This document shows, piece by piece, positions 33,117 through 40,463 of a DNA stretch of 48,380 bases. The notes beneath the pieces were generated by a model. That model saw nothing but the letters and a program-made list of their open reading frames with translations, searched no databases and was not told the origin of the DNA. Numbering within the stretch: the first letter of the stretch is position 1; every line of letters starts with the position of its first letter. Both the position numbers and the translations under genes were made by a program. This DNA comes from DASQPR01 sp035713725 (GTDB lineage: Bacteria > Actinomycetota > Actinomycetes > Mycobacteriales > Micromonosporaceae), in contig DASTMZ010000090.1 of the NCBI GenBank assembly GCA_035713725.1, positions 1-48,380 on the forward strand, read 5' to 3'.

Positions 33117-33148
33117 CCGGCGGCCGCGTCTCGCGACGCGGCCGTCGG
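33117..33148 (+). terminator. Intrinsic terminator after the SMP-30-like gene
   Basis: CCGGCGGCCGCGTC (33117-33130) pairs with GACGCGGCCGTCGG (33135-33148): 14 bp with one G-U, a 4-base TCGC loop, then CTGCCTTCTTG. It lies 25 bases after the stop codon and before the convergent HAF-repeat gene. Confidence 0.8.
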
Positions 33149-33200
33149 CTGCCTTCTTGATGATGCGTTGCAGTGGTGCCTGCGTCATGGGCGCCATTCG

Positions 33201-34463
33201 TCAGCAGTGCCAGATCAGCCCGACCTCCGAGATCGGTCCGCTCACGGTCGCGGATGTGCGCCGCTTGCCGACGACGGTGTGACCGTCCGCAGTCATGTCG
33301 TCGACGGCGACCTGCAGATCGCTCGCGGCTCCGGTCGGCAGTCGTTGGAGCACGCCGTTGTGCCCGATCAGCCCGACGCGGTTATCGCCGTCGCTGACGT
33401 CGCCGACCACCGTGCCATCGGTCGCGACCCGCCACAGCGGCACCATCGGGTACGGCGTGAGCACACCGGTCGCTAGGTTCCACACCATCGGGAAGAGACC
33501 TGGTCCAAAGTTGTTGAGCCCCCAACCCACCGCGTAGTCCCCGGTGATCTGGTAGACCTCACCGCGCGGGTCGGTGGCGTCGGTCGGCAACGTGCGTCCG
33601 TCGCCTTTGCCGTCGCCGATCCACGGCTTGTCCTGGTACCGACCGGCGATCGTGCCGTTATCAGTGATCGTGTCGACGTAGATACCTTTGGGTAGAAGCT
33701 CTTTGACGATGCCGGGCTGATTGGCGCGCACGATGACTGACGTGTCTGTCTTTCCAACGGTCGCGTGCCCGACGATGTCACCGTTCGCGTTGATCGCAGA
33801 CGGCGCGATGGGCGATCCCTTGAACTTCGGCAACGGCGACACGTGCCCGCTGCGATACACCCAACCGATGTAATTCGGTCCAGTGGTACCGATCACGGTG
33901 CCGCTGGCGTTCACGCCGGCCGCACCACCATCGGCGATTGGAATGAGCGTCACGTGGCCGGTCTGCAAGTCGACGAGCACGGCCTTACCTGGCTTGTAGT
34001 CGGACAGCGGAAGCGTGAACGGTTTGATTAGTGAGCCCGCGAGGTATCGGCCGGTCGGGTCGACGTACCCGCTGACCCAAGCGGTGTATGCGCCGACGCC
34101 GACGGGCACCGGCAGGGTGTCTACCGTGCAGTTCGCGAGGGGCAGGTCGCCCGGCGAGGTGATCACCGGCCGCGCACCGCGCGGCGTTGACGACGAGGAC
34201 GGCCGCACCGACGGCGTGGACGAACTGGCGGTTGCCACCGAGCCGCCGTGCGGATGCGATCGCAACCCCAGGGGTACGCCGACGGCAAGCGCCACCGCCG
34301 CCACGGCGACGAACGCCCCGACCGCCATCCGGCGGTGCCGGATCGTGTCTGCCTGTCGCATCGCGCTCGACACGTCGTAGCGCGGTGGCGGCCCGTCGGT
34401 GGGATCGACGTCGCGCAGTGGACGCATCAGGTCCACCGCGGCGCGATCGTCATAGTTGGTCAC
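33201..34463 (-). CDS. Membrane-anchored HAF-repeat protein, candidate anti-sigma/sensor partner
   Basis: 420 residues from the GTG at 34463, which overlaps the sigma-factor stop by four bases and has GGGGAGG upstream. Cytoplasmic residues 1-45 (DRAAVDLMRPLRDVDPTDGP) lead to a single helix at about 46-67 (MAVGAFVAVAAVALAVGVPL), a Ser/Thr/Pro stalk to residue 105, and an outer propeller-like domain of HAF-type repeats: AGVNASGTVIG (182-192), SAINANGDIVG (222-232), DTITDNGTIAG (264-274), RVATDGTVVG (345-354) and MTADGHTVVG (390-399). Cys112 and the terminal Cys420 may be linked. Its place directly after the sigma gene and its inside-helix-outside layout fit a role as atypical anti-sigma factor, although no ZAS (HxxxCxxC) zinc motif is present. 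Function is inference. Confidence 0.8.
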   Translation of the reverse strand: MTNYDDRAAVDLMRPLRDVDPTDGPPPRYDVSSAMRQADTIRHRRMAVGAFVAVAAVALAVGVPLGLRSHPHGGSVATASSSTPSVRPSSSSTPRGARPVITSPGDLPLANCTVDTLPVPVGVGAYTAWVSGYVDPTGRYLAGSLIKPFTLPLSDYKPGKAVLVDLQTGHVTLIPIADGGAAGVNASGTVIGTTGPNYIGWVYRSGHVSPLPKFKGSPIAPSAINANGDIVGHATVGKTDTSVIVRANQPGIVKELLPKGIYVDTITDNGTIAGRYQDKPWIGDGKGDGRTLPTDATDPRGEVYQITGDYAVGWGLNNFGPGLFPMVWNLATGVLTPYPMVPLWRVATDGTVVGDVSDGDNRVGLIGHNGVLQRLPTGAASDLQVAVDDMTADGHTVVGKRRTSATVSGPISEVGLIWHC

Positions 34464-34972
34464 ATCCGCCTCCCCGGTAGCGGGTACGCCAGGTCGTCGA
34501 GGTGCCGCCGCAGCGACGCCAGGCCGTGTGCGGTCTGGCTCTTGACCGTCCCGGCGGAACAATGCAGAGTCTCGGCGACCTCGGAAACTCCGAGGTCATA
34601 GATAAAGCGCAGGATCAACACCGCGCGTTGGCGCTTCGGCAGCCGAGCGAGTGCCTGACGCAACACGGCGCGGTCCTCGATGCTCGCCCCTTCCGGCGCG
34701 GGCATATCCGGCGGTAGGTCAGCGAGGCGCACGCGCGACCAGGCCAGGCGGCGTTCCGAGAGGAACGTGTTGACCACGATCGCGCGTACGTATTGATCCA
34801 CATCGCGGCTTGCGCGTACCGAAGACCATCGCAGATATGCCTTCGTGAGGCTGGTCTGGATGATGTCGTCGGCACGATTCCAGTCGCCACACAGCGTGTA
34901 CGCGAGTCCCCGCAGACCCGGCAGGCGCGACGACACGAACTCCACGTATTCCGTACGGTCCTGTCCCTGCAC
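34460..34972 (-). CDS. SigE-family ECF RNA polymerase sigma factor
   Basis: 170 residues: sigma region 2 (about 6-70; LAYTLCGDWNRADDIIQTSL and KAYLRW match the -10-binding helix) and region 4 (about 108-160; LPKRQRAVLILRFIYDLGVS and EVAETLHCSAGTVKSQTAHG, the -35-binding helix-turn-helix). This is the short actinobacterial SigE-type (SACE-like) ECF family. A GTG start at 34972 has GAGGAG at 8 bases. The downstream gene is translationally coupled (GTGA overlap) and encodes a membrane-anchored extracytoplasmic propeller, suggesting an envelope-sensing pair. I did not find a convincing ECF-type promoter in front of it, so autoregulation is open. Confidence 0.95.
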   Translation of the reverse strand: MQGQDRTEYVEFVSSRLPGLRGLAYTLCGDWNRADDIIQTSLTKAYLRWSSVRASRDVDQYVRAIVVNTFLSERRLAWSRVRLADLPPDMPAPEGASIEDRAVLRQALARLPKRQRAVLILRFIYDLGVSEVAETLHCSAGTVKSQTAHGLASLRRHLDDLAYPLPGRRM

Positions 34973-35219
34973 GCCTGACTCCTCGCGTCCGTTGCGCTAC
35001 CACTATCACGCCGCCTGGCGTTCGTTTGGTTGTCTCGGAGCGCTGGATCATCGATGCGGCATAGGTAGCGCAGTCGCTCGCAGGCGCGCCCGCCCTGGAT
35101 CGATCGGGACGGGCTTTTCGTGCCGCACGGACCGGACTCCCCCGCTGCCACGTCGATCCCTCGTCGTCCACAGGTGCGGCTGCGAAACTTGCCGTCACCG
35201 AACCGATCGGAGGTCACCC

Positions 35220-35711
35220 GTGTTCGACGAGGCCGGCGAAGACGACCTGCTGCTTGCCGCGGTCGTGCGGCTGGGCGCCAAGGGCGGTGCGCTTGGCGGG
35301 GCGGTCGGGTCCGCGGCGACGGGTGGTGCCGGGCTCGGCGCCGGCGGCAAGGGCGGTGCTCGTGGCGCGGCGCGCGGGTTCAAGTGGACGAAGAAGGACG
35401 TACGCGAGCGGACAGTTGAGCTTCGTGGGACCGTCGCAGAGGCGTCGCTGGCCGTCGAACGTGCTCTCCGGCACGCGGGCGATCTGATCGGTTCGGAGAC
35501 CCGCGACGACGGGTCGGTGGCGATGCGAGCGACGGTCGGCGTGGGCATGGGTGGGCTCAATCCGAGCGTCGTCACCGTCGTCGTGCATGCGGCACCAGAC
35601 GGTACGGCGATCCTGAGCGTACGAGCCGTCGGGCGTGAAGGTCTGATCAAGCAGCATCCGGCGGACAAGGCGCTGGCGAAGGTCACGGCCCTGCTACCGG
35701 TCGCCGAGTGA
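35220..35711 (+). CDS. Glycine-rich conserved hypothetical protein
   Basis: 163 residues from a GTG with GGAGG 6 bases upstream. Residues 17-55 are dominated by Gly/Ala (GAKGGALGGAVGSAATGGAG) and then KWTKKDVRERTVELRG introduces an alpha/beta domain of about 95 residues: AEASLAVERALRHAGDLIGS, GSVAMRATVGVGMGGLNPSV and GTAILSVRAVGREGLIKQHP. The last half resembles small polyketide-cyclase/DUF1499-like alpha/beta folds but not well enough to assign. No membrane helix is certain; the glycine region may be membrane-associated as in glycine-zipper proteins. It is divergent from the sigma factor gene across 247 bases. Confidence 0.75.
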   Translation: MFDEAGEDDLLLAAVVRLGAKGGALGGAVGSAATGGAGLGAGGKGGARGAARGFKWTKKDVRERTVELRGTVAEASLAVERALRHAGDLIGSETRDDGSVAMRATVGVGMGGLNPSVVTVVVHAAPDGTAILSVRAVGREGLIKQHPADKALAKVTALLPVAE

Positions 35712-35784
35712 TCGCCGGCGACTTAATCGGTGGCGGACGCCAGCCGTCGTGCTCGATCATGCTCGAGTGTCCGAAGCCGAGCGC

Positions 35785-36351
35785 GTGAACCAGCCAACGA
35801 CGACGAGATGGACTCGGTCCACCATCTACCCCGATATGTGGGTCGATCCCGACGACGACCCGCGCGAATCCAGCGCCGCAACCGCGGACGAACGCGGCAC
35901 CCTGGTCGATTACTTGCGGCGCTATCGCCTCACGCTCGAGCTGAAATGCGCTGATCTGGATGCCGAACAGTTGGCGCGCCGGTCCGTGCCGCCGTCCACG
36001 ATGTCCCTGCTCGGGCTCGTACGCCACATGGCAGACGTGGAGAGGCACTGGTTCCGCCGCGCACTCGCCGGACAGGACGCACCGAATCGGTACCACTCCA
36101 AGGAAGATCGCGACGGCGACTGGGACGGAGCGGTCGCGGATCCGGCGGTAGTCGACGACGCGTGGCAGGCGTGGCGTAGCGAGGTCGCGTTCGCCGAGCA
36201 ATTCGTAGCGGACAGCACGGATCTGGGCGCCCGCGGCGCGACCGGCGTGCCGCTGCGTGACGTACTGGTGCACATGATCGAGGAGTACGCCCGGCACTGC
36301 GGGCACGCCGACCTACTGCGTGAGTGCATCGACGGTCGCGTCGGCCAATGA
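35785..36351 (+). CDS. DUF664/DinB-family protein
   Basis: 188 residues from the GTG at 35785; another GTG at 35749 is possible and neither has a strong ribosome site. The four-helix DinB/mycothiol-transferase type fold is indicated by TLVDYLRRYRLTLELKCADL, the first His in SLLGLVRHMADVERHWFRRA and the late VLVHMIEEYARHCGHADLLR, which is the signature of DUF664. The conserved His residues chelate a divalent metal. Related enzymes use mycothiol to transfer onto or detoxify electrophiles; the substrate is unknown. DinB-fold proteins occur three times in the window. Confidence 0.87.
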   Translation: MNQPTTTRWTRSTIYPDMWVDPDDDPRESSAATADERGTLVDYLRRYRLTLELKCADLDAEQLARRSVPPSTMSLLGLVRHMADVERHWFRRALAGQDAPNRYHSKEDRDGDWDGAVADPAVVDDAWQAWRSEVAFAEQFVADSTDLGARGATGVPLRDVLVHMIEEYARHCGHADLLRECIDGRVGQ

Positions 36352-36383
36352 CCGCGCCGCACCAACGTCTGGCGCACAAATCG

Positions 36384-37415
36384 TCAGTAGCCGCCTAGGG
36401 CGAGAAGCCCGTCCGGAGACAGGTTCGCCGCCACTAGTCGACTCGCGGTCGCTCGCCAAACCGGTTCGGTGTCCGGCACGAGGGCTTCTGCGGCCAGATC
36501 GGCGACGTCGATGAGCGCGCGCACCAGCCGGTAGTACCGCAGCCTCGTCGCATCGGCGGCTCGCCGCAGGTCGTGCGCGGTCGGGGATTCATCGCCAAGG
36601 TATCCGGTCGCGAACCAGTCGCGTTCGCGCTCGCCGATGTGCTCGTCGCCGTACGTCGCGCCGAGGACGAACATGAGGTCCAGCTCGGGCGTGGCGAGCA
36701 CGACGTCGTCCCAATCCACCAGCCACACGGCGTCAGCGTCGCCGGCGCCCGGATTTCCCGCCAGCACGTTGCCGAGATGTGGATCGGCATGACAAAGCAC
36801 CGCCGGCTCAATGTGCGCGGCGAGGTGCGGCACCGCGTCGGCCGCGGCCAACAGCCGGTCGCGGTTCTCGCGCCACAAGGCCGCGACATCGCGGTCGAGA
36901 CCGGGCCGATCGCTTGCCACCAATTCGTCGGTACGCGTCACGGCAGCCAACTCACGGTCATGCCTGACAGCCGGGAGCGCCGCTCGTAACGCATCGGGCA
37001 CGCGGAATCCGTGCACCGCGGCGAGTAGCCGCCCGAAGGCACGCCATTGTGGTTGGTTCAAACCACTCTCGATGGCCTGGTGGTCACCGACCCACGGAAC
37101 CACACTGAATCGGCGCGGTTCGACGGTCGACGGTTGGTTCGCCTCCGTTTGGTCGGTCCACGGGCGTCCGTCACGGGCTCGGAGCGGTCCGGGTACGCCG
37201 TCGACCGAGGCGTCCGCAAGTGCGGCCGGCGTGAGCAACCCGGCGATCGAGCCGCCGGACGACCACTTGACTGCGTACCACCGCGGGTCGCTGTGAGAGC
37301 CGTCGGCGTACACCCGGAAGCGTTGCGCGGCACGGTCGATGCCCTCGTCGTTGGCCTCGATAGCGCGAACGGTGAGCCCGAATTCGAAGGCGAGGATCTC
37401 GGCCACATCGATCAC
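36384..37415 (-). CDS. Aminoglycoside-phosphotransferase-family kinase (APH fold)
   Basis: 343 residues with both kinase lobes. N-lobe: RWYAVKWSSGG with the ATP-binding Lys50; C-lobe: Brenner motif VLCHADPHLGNVLAG (His209, Asp211, Asn216) and VWLVDWDDVVLATPELDL (Asp234 for metal). The family includes antibiotic, choline, homoserine and sugar kinases, so the substrate is open. The start GTG at 37415 has TAGCAT 8 bases before it on the minus strand, a leaderless-type promoter, and no Shine-Dalgarno. It ends 32 bases from the convergent DUF664 gene. Confidence 0.9.
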   Translation of the reverse strand: MIDVAEILAFEFGLTVRAIEANDEGIDRAAQRFRVYADGSHSDPRWYAVKWSSGGSIAGLLTPAALADASVDGVPGPLRARDGRPWTDQTEANQPSTVEPRRFSVVPWVGDHQAIESGLNQPQWRAFGRLLAAVHGFRVPDALRAALPAVRHDRELAAVTRTDELVASDRPGLDRDVAALWRENRDRLLAAADAVPHLAAHIEPAVLCHADPHLGNVLAGNPGAGDADAVWLVDWDDVVLATPELDLMFVLGATYGDEHIGERERDWFATGYLGDESPTAHDLRRAADATRLRYYRLVRALIDVADLAAEALVPDTEPVWRATASRLVAANLSPDGLLALGGY

Positions 37416-37844
37416 GAGCCGTGATGCTAGCCCGCTGTGGCGCCGCCAGCGCCCGATTTACCAAGCGGTCGACAGGAGGAACAGACCTGGACCGTGCGGT
37501 CAGCACCTGGGGAGGTCGCCGGCGTGTGGGCCGGTCGGCACTACCAAGCCGCCGGCCACCCAACCGACTCTTCCGGTCGTGTTGTCCTTCAGGAAGATCC
37601 AAGCACCCCAACTCCCGCGACTACGGCGAATGGACGCGCCGTCACGCTGTCTCCCTTCCGTGGCCGTTCGCCGAGCGTATCGACGGATGTGAGCGTCTGG
37701 CAGGGTGCGTCACGAAGTCGAGGGTGCACGACGGCGACTCCTACCGCACGGCCGTCCGCGTCGGCCGATCGGCAGCGCAGACTGCGACGACTTTCGCGTG
37801 TGCGGCGGTTGGCGGCCGCCGACCGAATTCGCGACAATGGCGCG
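37416..37844. other. 429-base region without supported gene
   Basis: Holds the TAGCAT box (37424-37429, minus strand) for the phosphotransferase and the GACAAT box (37833-37838, plus strand) for the following gene. Open frames cross it in several phases but none has a ribosome site, family resemblance or sensible amino-acid composition. It may contain decayed coding sequence. Confidence 0.4.
37833..37838 (+). promoter_or_regulatory. -10-like box (GACAAT) of a probable leaderless promoter
   Basis: GACAAT ends exactly 6 bases before the ATG at 37845, with no ribosome site between. It departs from TANNNT only at the first position. Confidence 0.35.
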
Positions 37845-38633
37845 ATGGCCGCTGACTACGACAGCACCAGCGCATTCCACGGTGCCAGCTTCACGGGCGC
37901 GGACTTCACGGGCGCAAAATTCCGAGACTGTGACCTGCGCAAGGTAAAGATCACCGACTCGTGGCTCGTCGACGTCAGCATGTCCGGACTCGTCGGCAAC
38001 TTCCTCGTCAACGACGTCGACGTCACGGCCTTTGTCGAGGGCGAGCTCGACCGGCGCCACCCCGAACGCGTACAGCTGCGGGCAGTGCGAACGGCCGCCG
38101 ACTACCGCGCGATGTGGGACACGATCGAACGCCTCTGGTCGGACACCGTCGCCCGTGCCGAGAGGTTGCCCGAACGTTGCATCGACGAGCGGGTGGACGA
38201 CGAGTGGTCGTTCATCGAGACGCTGCGCCATCTCGTGTTAGCGACGGACGCTTGGGCGGGGCGCGCAATCCTCGAACAGCCGGTGCCCTACCACCCGTTC
38301 GGCATACCGCACACCGGCTACCCACCCGCGGAAGCGGCGGCGCTCGGCATCGACCCGGACGCCCACCCCACGCTGGCCGAGGTGAAGGAGATTCGTGCCA
38401 TCCGGATGGCGCTGGTGCGCGGCATCGTCGACGGGATCACAGACACCGGACTGGAGCGGATATGCACGCAGCCACCCTCCCCCGGGCACCCCACGGAATC
38501 ACGCTCGGTCGGCCGCTGCCTGCGCGTGATCATGAGAGAAGAGTGTGAGCACCGTCGCTACGCGGTACGCGACCTGGCAACGCTGGAAGCATCTCTTGAC
38601 CGCGGCGCAGGACATCACGACCCGCCGCCCTGA
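37845..38633 (+). CDS. Pentapeptide-repeat segment fused to a DinB-fold domain
   Basis: 262 residues. The first 45 residues are pentapeptide-repeat like: FHGASFTGADFTGAKFRDCD and LRKVKI, then about one more turn (WLVDVSMSGLVGNFLV). The rest is a DinB domain: YRAMWDTIERLWSDTVARAE, DDEWSFIETLRHLVLATDAW with the first metal His, and RCLRVIMREECEHRRYAVRD with the second. The family appears in actinobacteria as 'DinB protein with pentapeptide repeats' of unknown reaction. The repeat part is too short to be a DNA mimic alone. It is convergent with the YCII gene. Confidence 0.83.
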   Translation: MAADYDSTSAFHGASFTGADFTGAKFRDCDLRKVKITDSWLVDVSMSGLVGNFLVNDVDVTAFVEGELDRRHPERVQLRAVRTAADYRAMWDTIERLWSDTVARAERLPERCIDERVDDEWSFIETLRHLVLATDAWAGRAILEQPVPYHPFGIPHTGYPPAEAAALGIDPDAHPTLAEVKEIRAIRMALVRGIVDGITDTGLERICTQPPSPGHPTESRSVGRCLRVIMREECEHRRYAVRDLATLEASLDRGAGHHDPPP

Positions 38634-38699
38634 TAACTCCCGATCGCTGGTGAGAATCGTCCTTCTGGCCCGGCGTCATGTGGGTCAACGCGGCTGCGA

Positions 38700-39065
38700 T
38701 CAAGCTGCCGTTGGAGGTTCGAAGGGGGTCCGGAAGCGCCGCACCTCCTGCGGCCACCCGCAGGCCGTCGCGACCCTTCCGGCCCATAGCCGCGCCGCCT
38801 CCTCGTCGGGCACATCCACGACGGCAAAGCCGCCGAGGTGCTCCTTGGCCTCGATGAACGGACCGTCGCTGAACAGCGGTGTGCCGCTCGACGCGTCGAC
38901 ACTGAACACCGGGGCAGAATCGTCCAAGCCGCCGGTGAAGATCAAGACTCCGACAGCCTTCATCTCGGCGATCAACGCCCTGGTCACCTTGGATTTCTCA
39001 CGCAGCTCGTCGATTGTGTGGTCGGGCACCCATTCGTCGTTGAAGGCGATGAGGTATTCGGTCAT
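38700..39065 (-). CDS. YCII-related protein (DGPF domain)
   Basis: 121 residues with the YCII/DGPF ferredoxin-like fold: MTEYLIAFNDEWVPDHTIDE at the start, SDGPFIEAKEHLGGFAVVD as the signature strand and loop, and EAARLWAGRVATACGWPQEV as the C-terminal helix. Such proteins are small putative enzymes or sigma-factor partners with a conserved His/Asp pair. The ATG at 39065 has GGAGGAG 3 bases before it and overlaps the stop of the upstream phosphotransferase (ATGA), so the two are translationally coupled. Confidence 0.9.
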   Translation of the reverse strand: MTEYLIAFNDEWVPDHTIDELREKSKVTRALIAEMKAVGVLIFTGGLDDSAPVFSVDASSGTPLFSDGPFIEAKEHLGGFAVVDVPDEEAARLWAGRVATACGWPQEVRRFRTPFEPPTAA

Positions 39066-39952
39066 GTCTCCTCCTTCGTGGGTGGCTTCTTGTGCCACCC
39101 GCCACCTTCTCTACGAACGGCAGCGGCCCGATCCGACACCGGCGTCACCACCTTTCCGGCGTGTGACGGGTTGCCGGCAGTGGGCGTCCAGAAGAAGTCC
39201 GGAAGCACCCCGACATACGACGCGGATTGTTCGAGGCGGCTCGCGATCGGCAGCAGCGCGATCGCAGCCGAATCACCAGCCTCAGCCATGCCGCGGATGA
39301 CGCCCGCCTGTCGGCGGGCACGCCGCACGATCGCCGCACCGAACGCCCGCCGATCGCCGTCGTAGCGGTAGGCGTCAAGCAGCAAGTGAAGGCGGCGAGA
39401 CCGGTCCCTGGCGTCGTGCGGGCTTGACTCGTCGCCGACGTCCGGGGCGGTCAGCGGCACCCAAAGGAGCGCCGAGAACGCAAGATCGTCGTCTGCTGGC
39501 GACGGACTCGCGGTGTCCCAGTCAAAGAAGCCCACCAGCCGCTCGCCGTCCATCACCGCGTTGTACGGCGCCGCGTCCTGGTGACCAACAATCCACCCGG
39601 GCTGCATGGTGCGACCGGTGAACCACCGCTCGTCCGTTGGCGGCACGAAGCCAGCTGTCACGTCATGGATGCGTCGCATCCAGTGGCCGACCTGTACCAG
39701 GGTCGAGTCCGCGTACACCCACGCCGGCCAGTGCTCGCGATCGCCGATCACCTCGCCGGGCAGGTACGTAAGCATCTGACGCCCTTGCTCATCGAAGCCG
39801 AGTGCCCTGGGAACGCCGTCCACGTCGGCTTGCTCCAGGTGCCTAAGCAAGGCGTGTACGGTCGCCGTCCACGGTGCGGCCCGCTTGTGGACCACGTCAC
39901 GGATGCGTACGGCACCATCCGTGTTGCCGCCCGGCATGGTCTCCTCGCTCAT
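39062..39952 (-). CDS. Aminoglycoside-phosphotransferase-family protein with short N-lobe
   Basis: 296 residues from the ATG at 39952, or 291 from 39937 where GAGGAG lies 3 bases upstream. The Brenner motif GHQDAAPYNAVM (His124, Asp126, Asn131) and GFFDWDTASPSP (Asp144) identify an APH-fold kinase. The N-lobe is unusually short (about 50 residues; VVHKRAAPWTATVHALLRHL then a loop with LGFDEQGRQMLTYLPGEV) with the Lys at HKRA as the only ATP-lobe candidate. Substrate unknown. TATGCA 6 bases before 39952 may be a weak -10 box. The gene is coupled to the YCII gene downstream. Confidence 0.87.
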   Translation of the reverse strand: MSEETMPGGNTDGAVRIRDVVHKRAAPWTATVHALLRHLEQADVDGVPRALGFDEQGRQMLTYLPGEVIGDREHWPAWVYADSTLVQVGHWMRRIHDVTAGFVPPTDERWFTGRTMQPGWIVGHQDAAPYNAVMDGERLVGFFDWDTASPSPADDDLAFSALLWVPLTAPDVGDESSPHDARDRSRRLHLLLDAYRYDGDRRAFGAAIVRRARRQAGVIRGMAEAGDSAAIALLPIASRLEQSASYVGVLPDFFWTPTAGNPSHAGKVVTPVSDRAAAVRREGGGWHKKPPTKEET

Positions 39953-40150
39953 TGCTGTTGCATACCGGAGCCGCAGCAAGCCGCGATACCGATTTTGCGT
40001 GTCTCGTCGATCGTCTCAAGCCGAGCCGGTTGCGGCCGTGGGAGTGTGCCCGGTTCGCCAGCCTGCCGAAGCTTGGGGCTTGGGACCGGTTGGTTGCGCT
40101 CGGGACGCCGAAATGTCGTGAAGTGGGTACGGGCGAGCCGACCGGAGCGG

Positions 40151-40156
40151 TACGTT
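40151..40156 (+). promoter_or_regulatory. -10 box of a probable leaderless promoter (TACGTT)
   Basis: TACGTT ends 6 bases before the ATG at 40163 and there is no ribosome site. Same arrangement as at 4183. Confidence 0.45.
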
Positions 40157-40162
40157 GCGCGC

Positions 40163-40369
40163 ATGCTGACCGTGGAGATGGCGAGGCTTGCGAAGGAGAA
40201 CCGGCTCGACGTGTTCGTGCCCGACGGTACGCCCGGCGCAGTGGTCAAGTACGACGCCGAGTTCGCTGAGGTGCACACGCGGCAGGGTACGGAGGAGTAT
40301 CCGTTGGCCGATCTCGAACCGTCCCAGACTCTCCGTGAGGCGGTGGGCGAGGGAAGTTCGGAGCTCTGA
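40163..40369 (+). CDS. Small conserved-looking acidic protein, unknown
   Basis: 68 residues: LTVEMARLAKENRLDVFVPD, then VVKYDAEFAEVHTRQGTEEY and PLADLEPSQTLREAVGEG. The alternating strand pattern with an early helix suggests a compact alpha/beta or Sm-like barrel fold; no family recognised. The leaderless promoter directly at the ATG is the strongest sign that it is a gene. It lies between the divergent phosphotransferase and the convergent DUF2252 gene. Confidence 0.55.
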   Translation: MLTVEMARLAKENRLDVFVPDGTPGAVVKYDAEFAEVHTRQGTEEYPLADLEPSQTLREAVGEGSSEL

Positions 40370-40463
40370 CGCCGAACGCGACCGTGGCTACTACCGCGCG
40401 AGGGCACGACCACAGTCGGCACACACCAGGAACGCGAAGGCGTCTAGCAAACAGGTGACCGTG

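Noticed and set aside
37437..37844. 136-codon upstream extension of the pentapeptide-DinB gene
   Set aside because: Composition is not protein-like and a -10 box sits 6 bases before the internal ATG at 37845.
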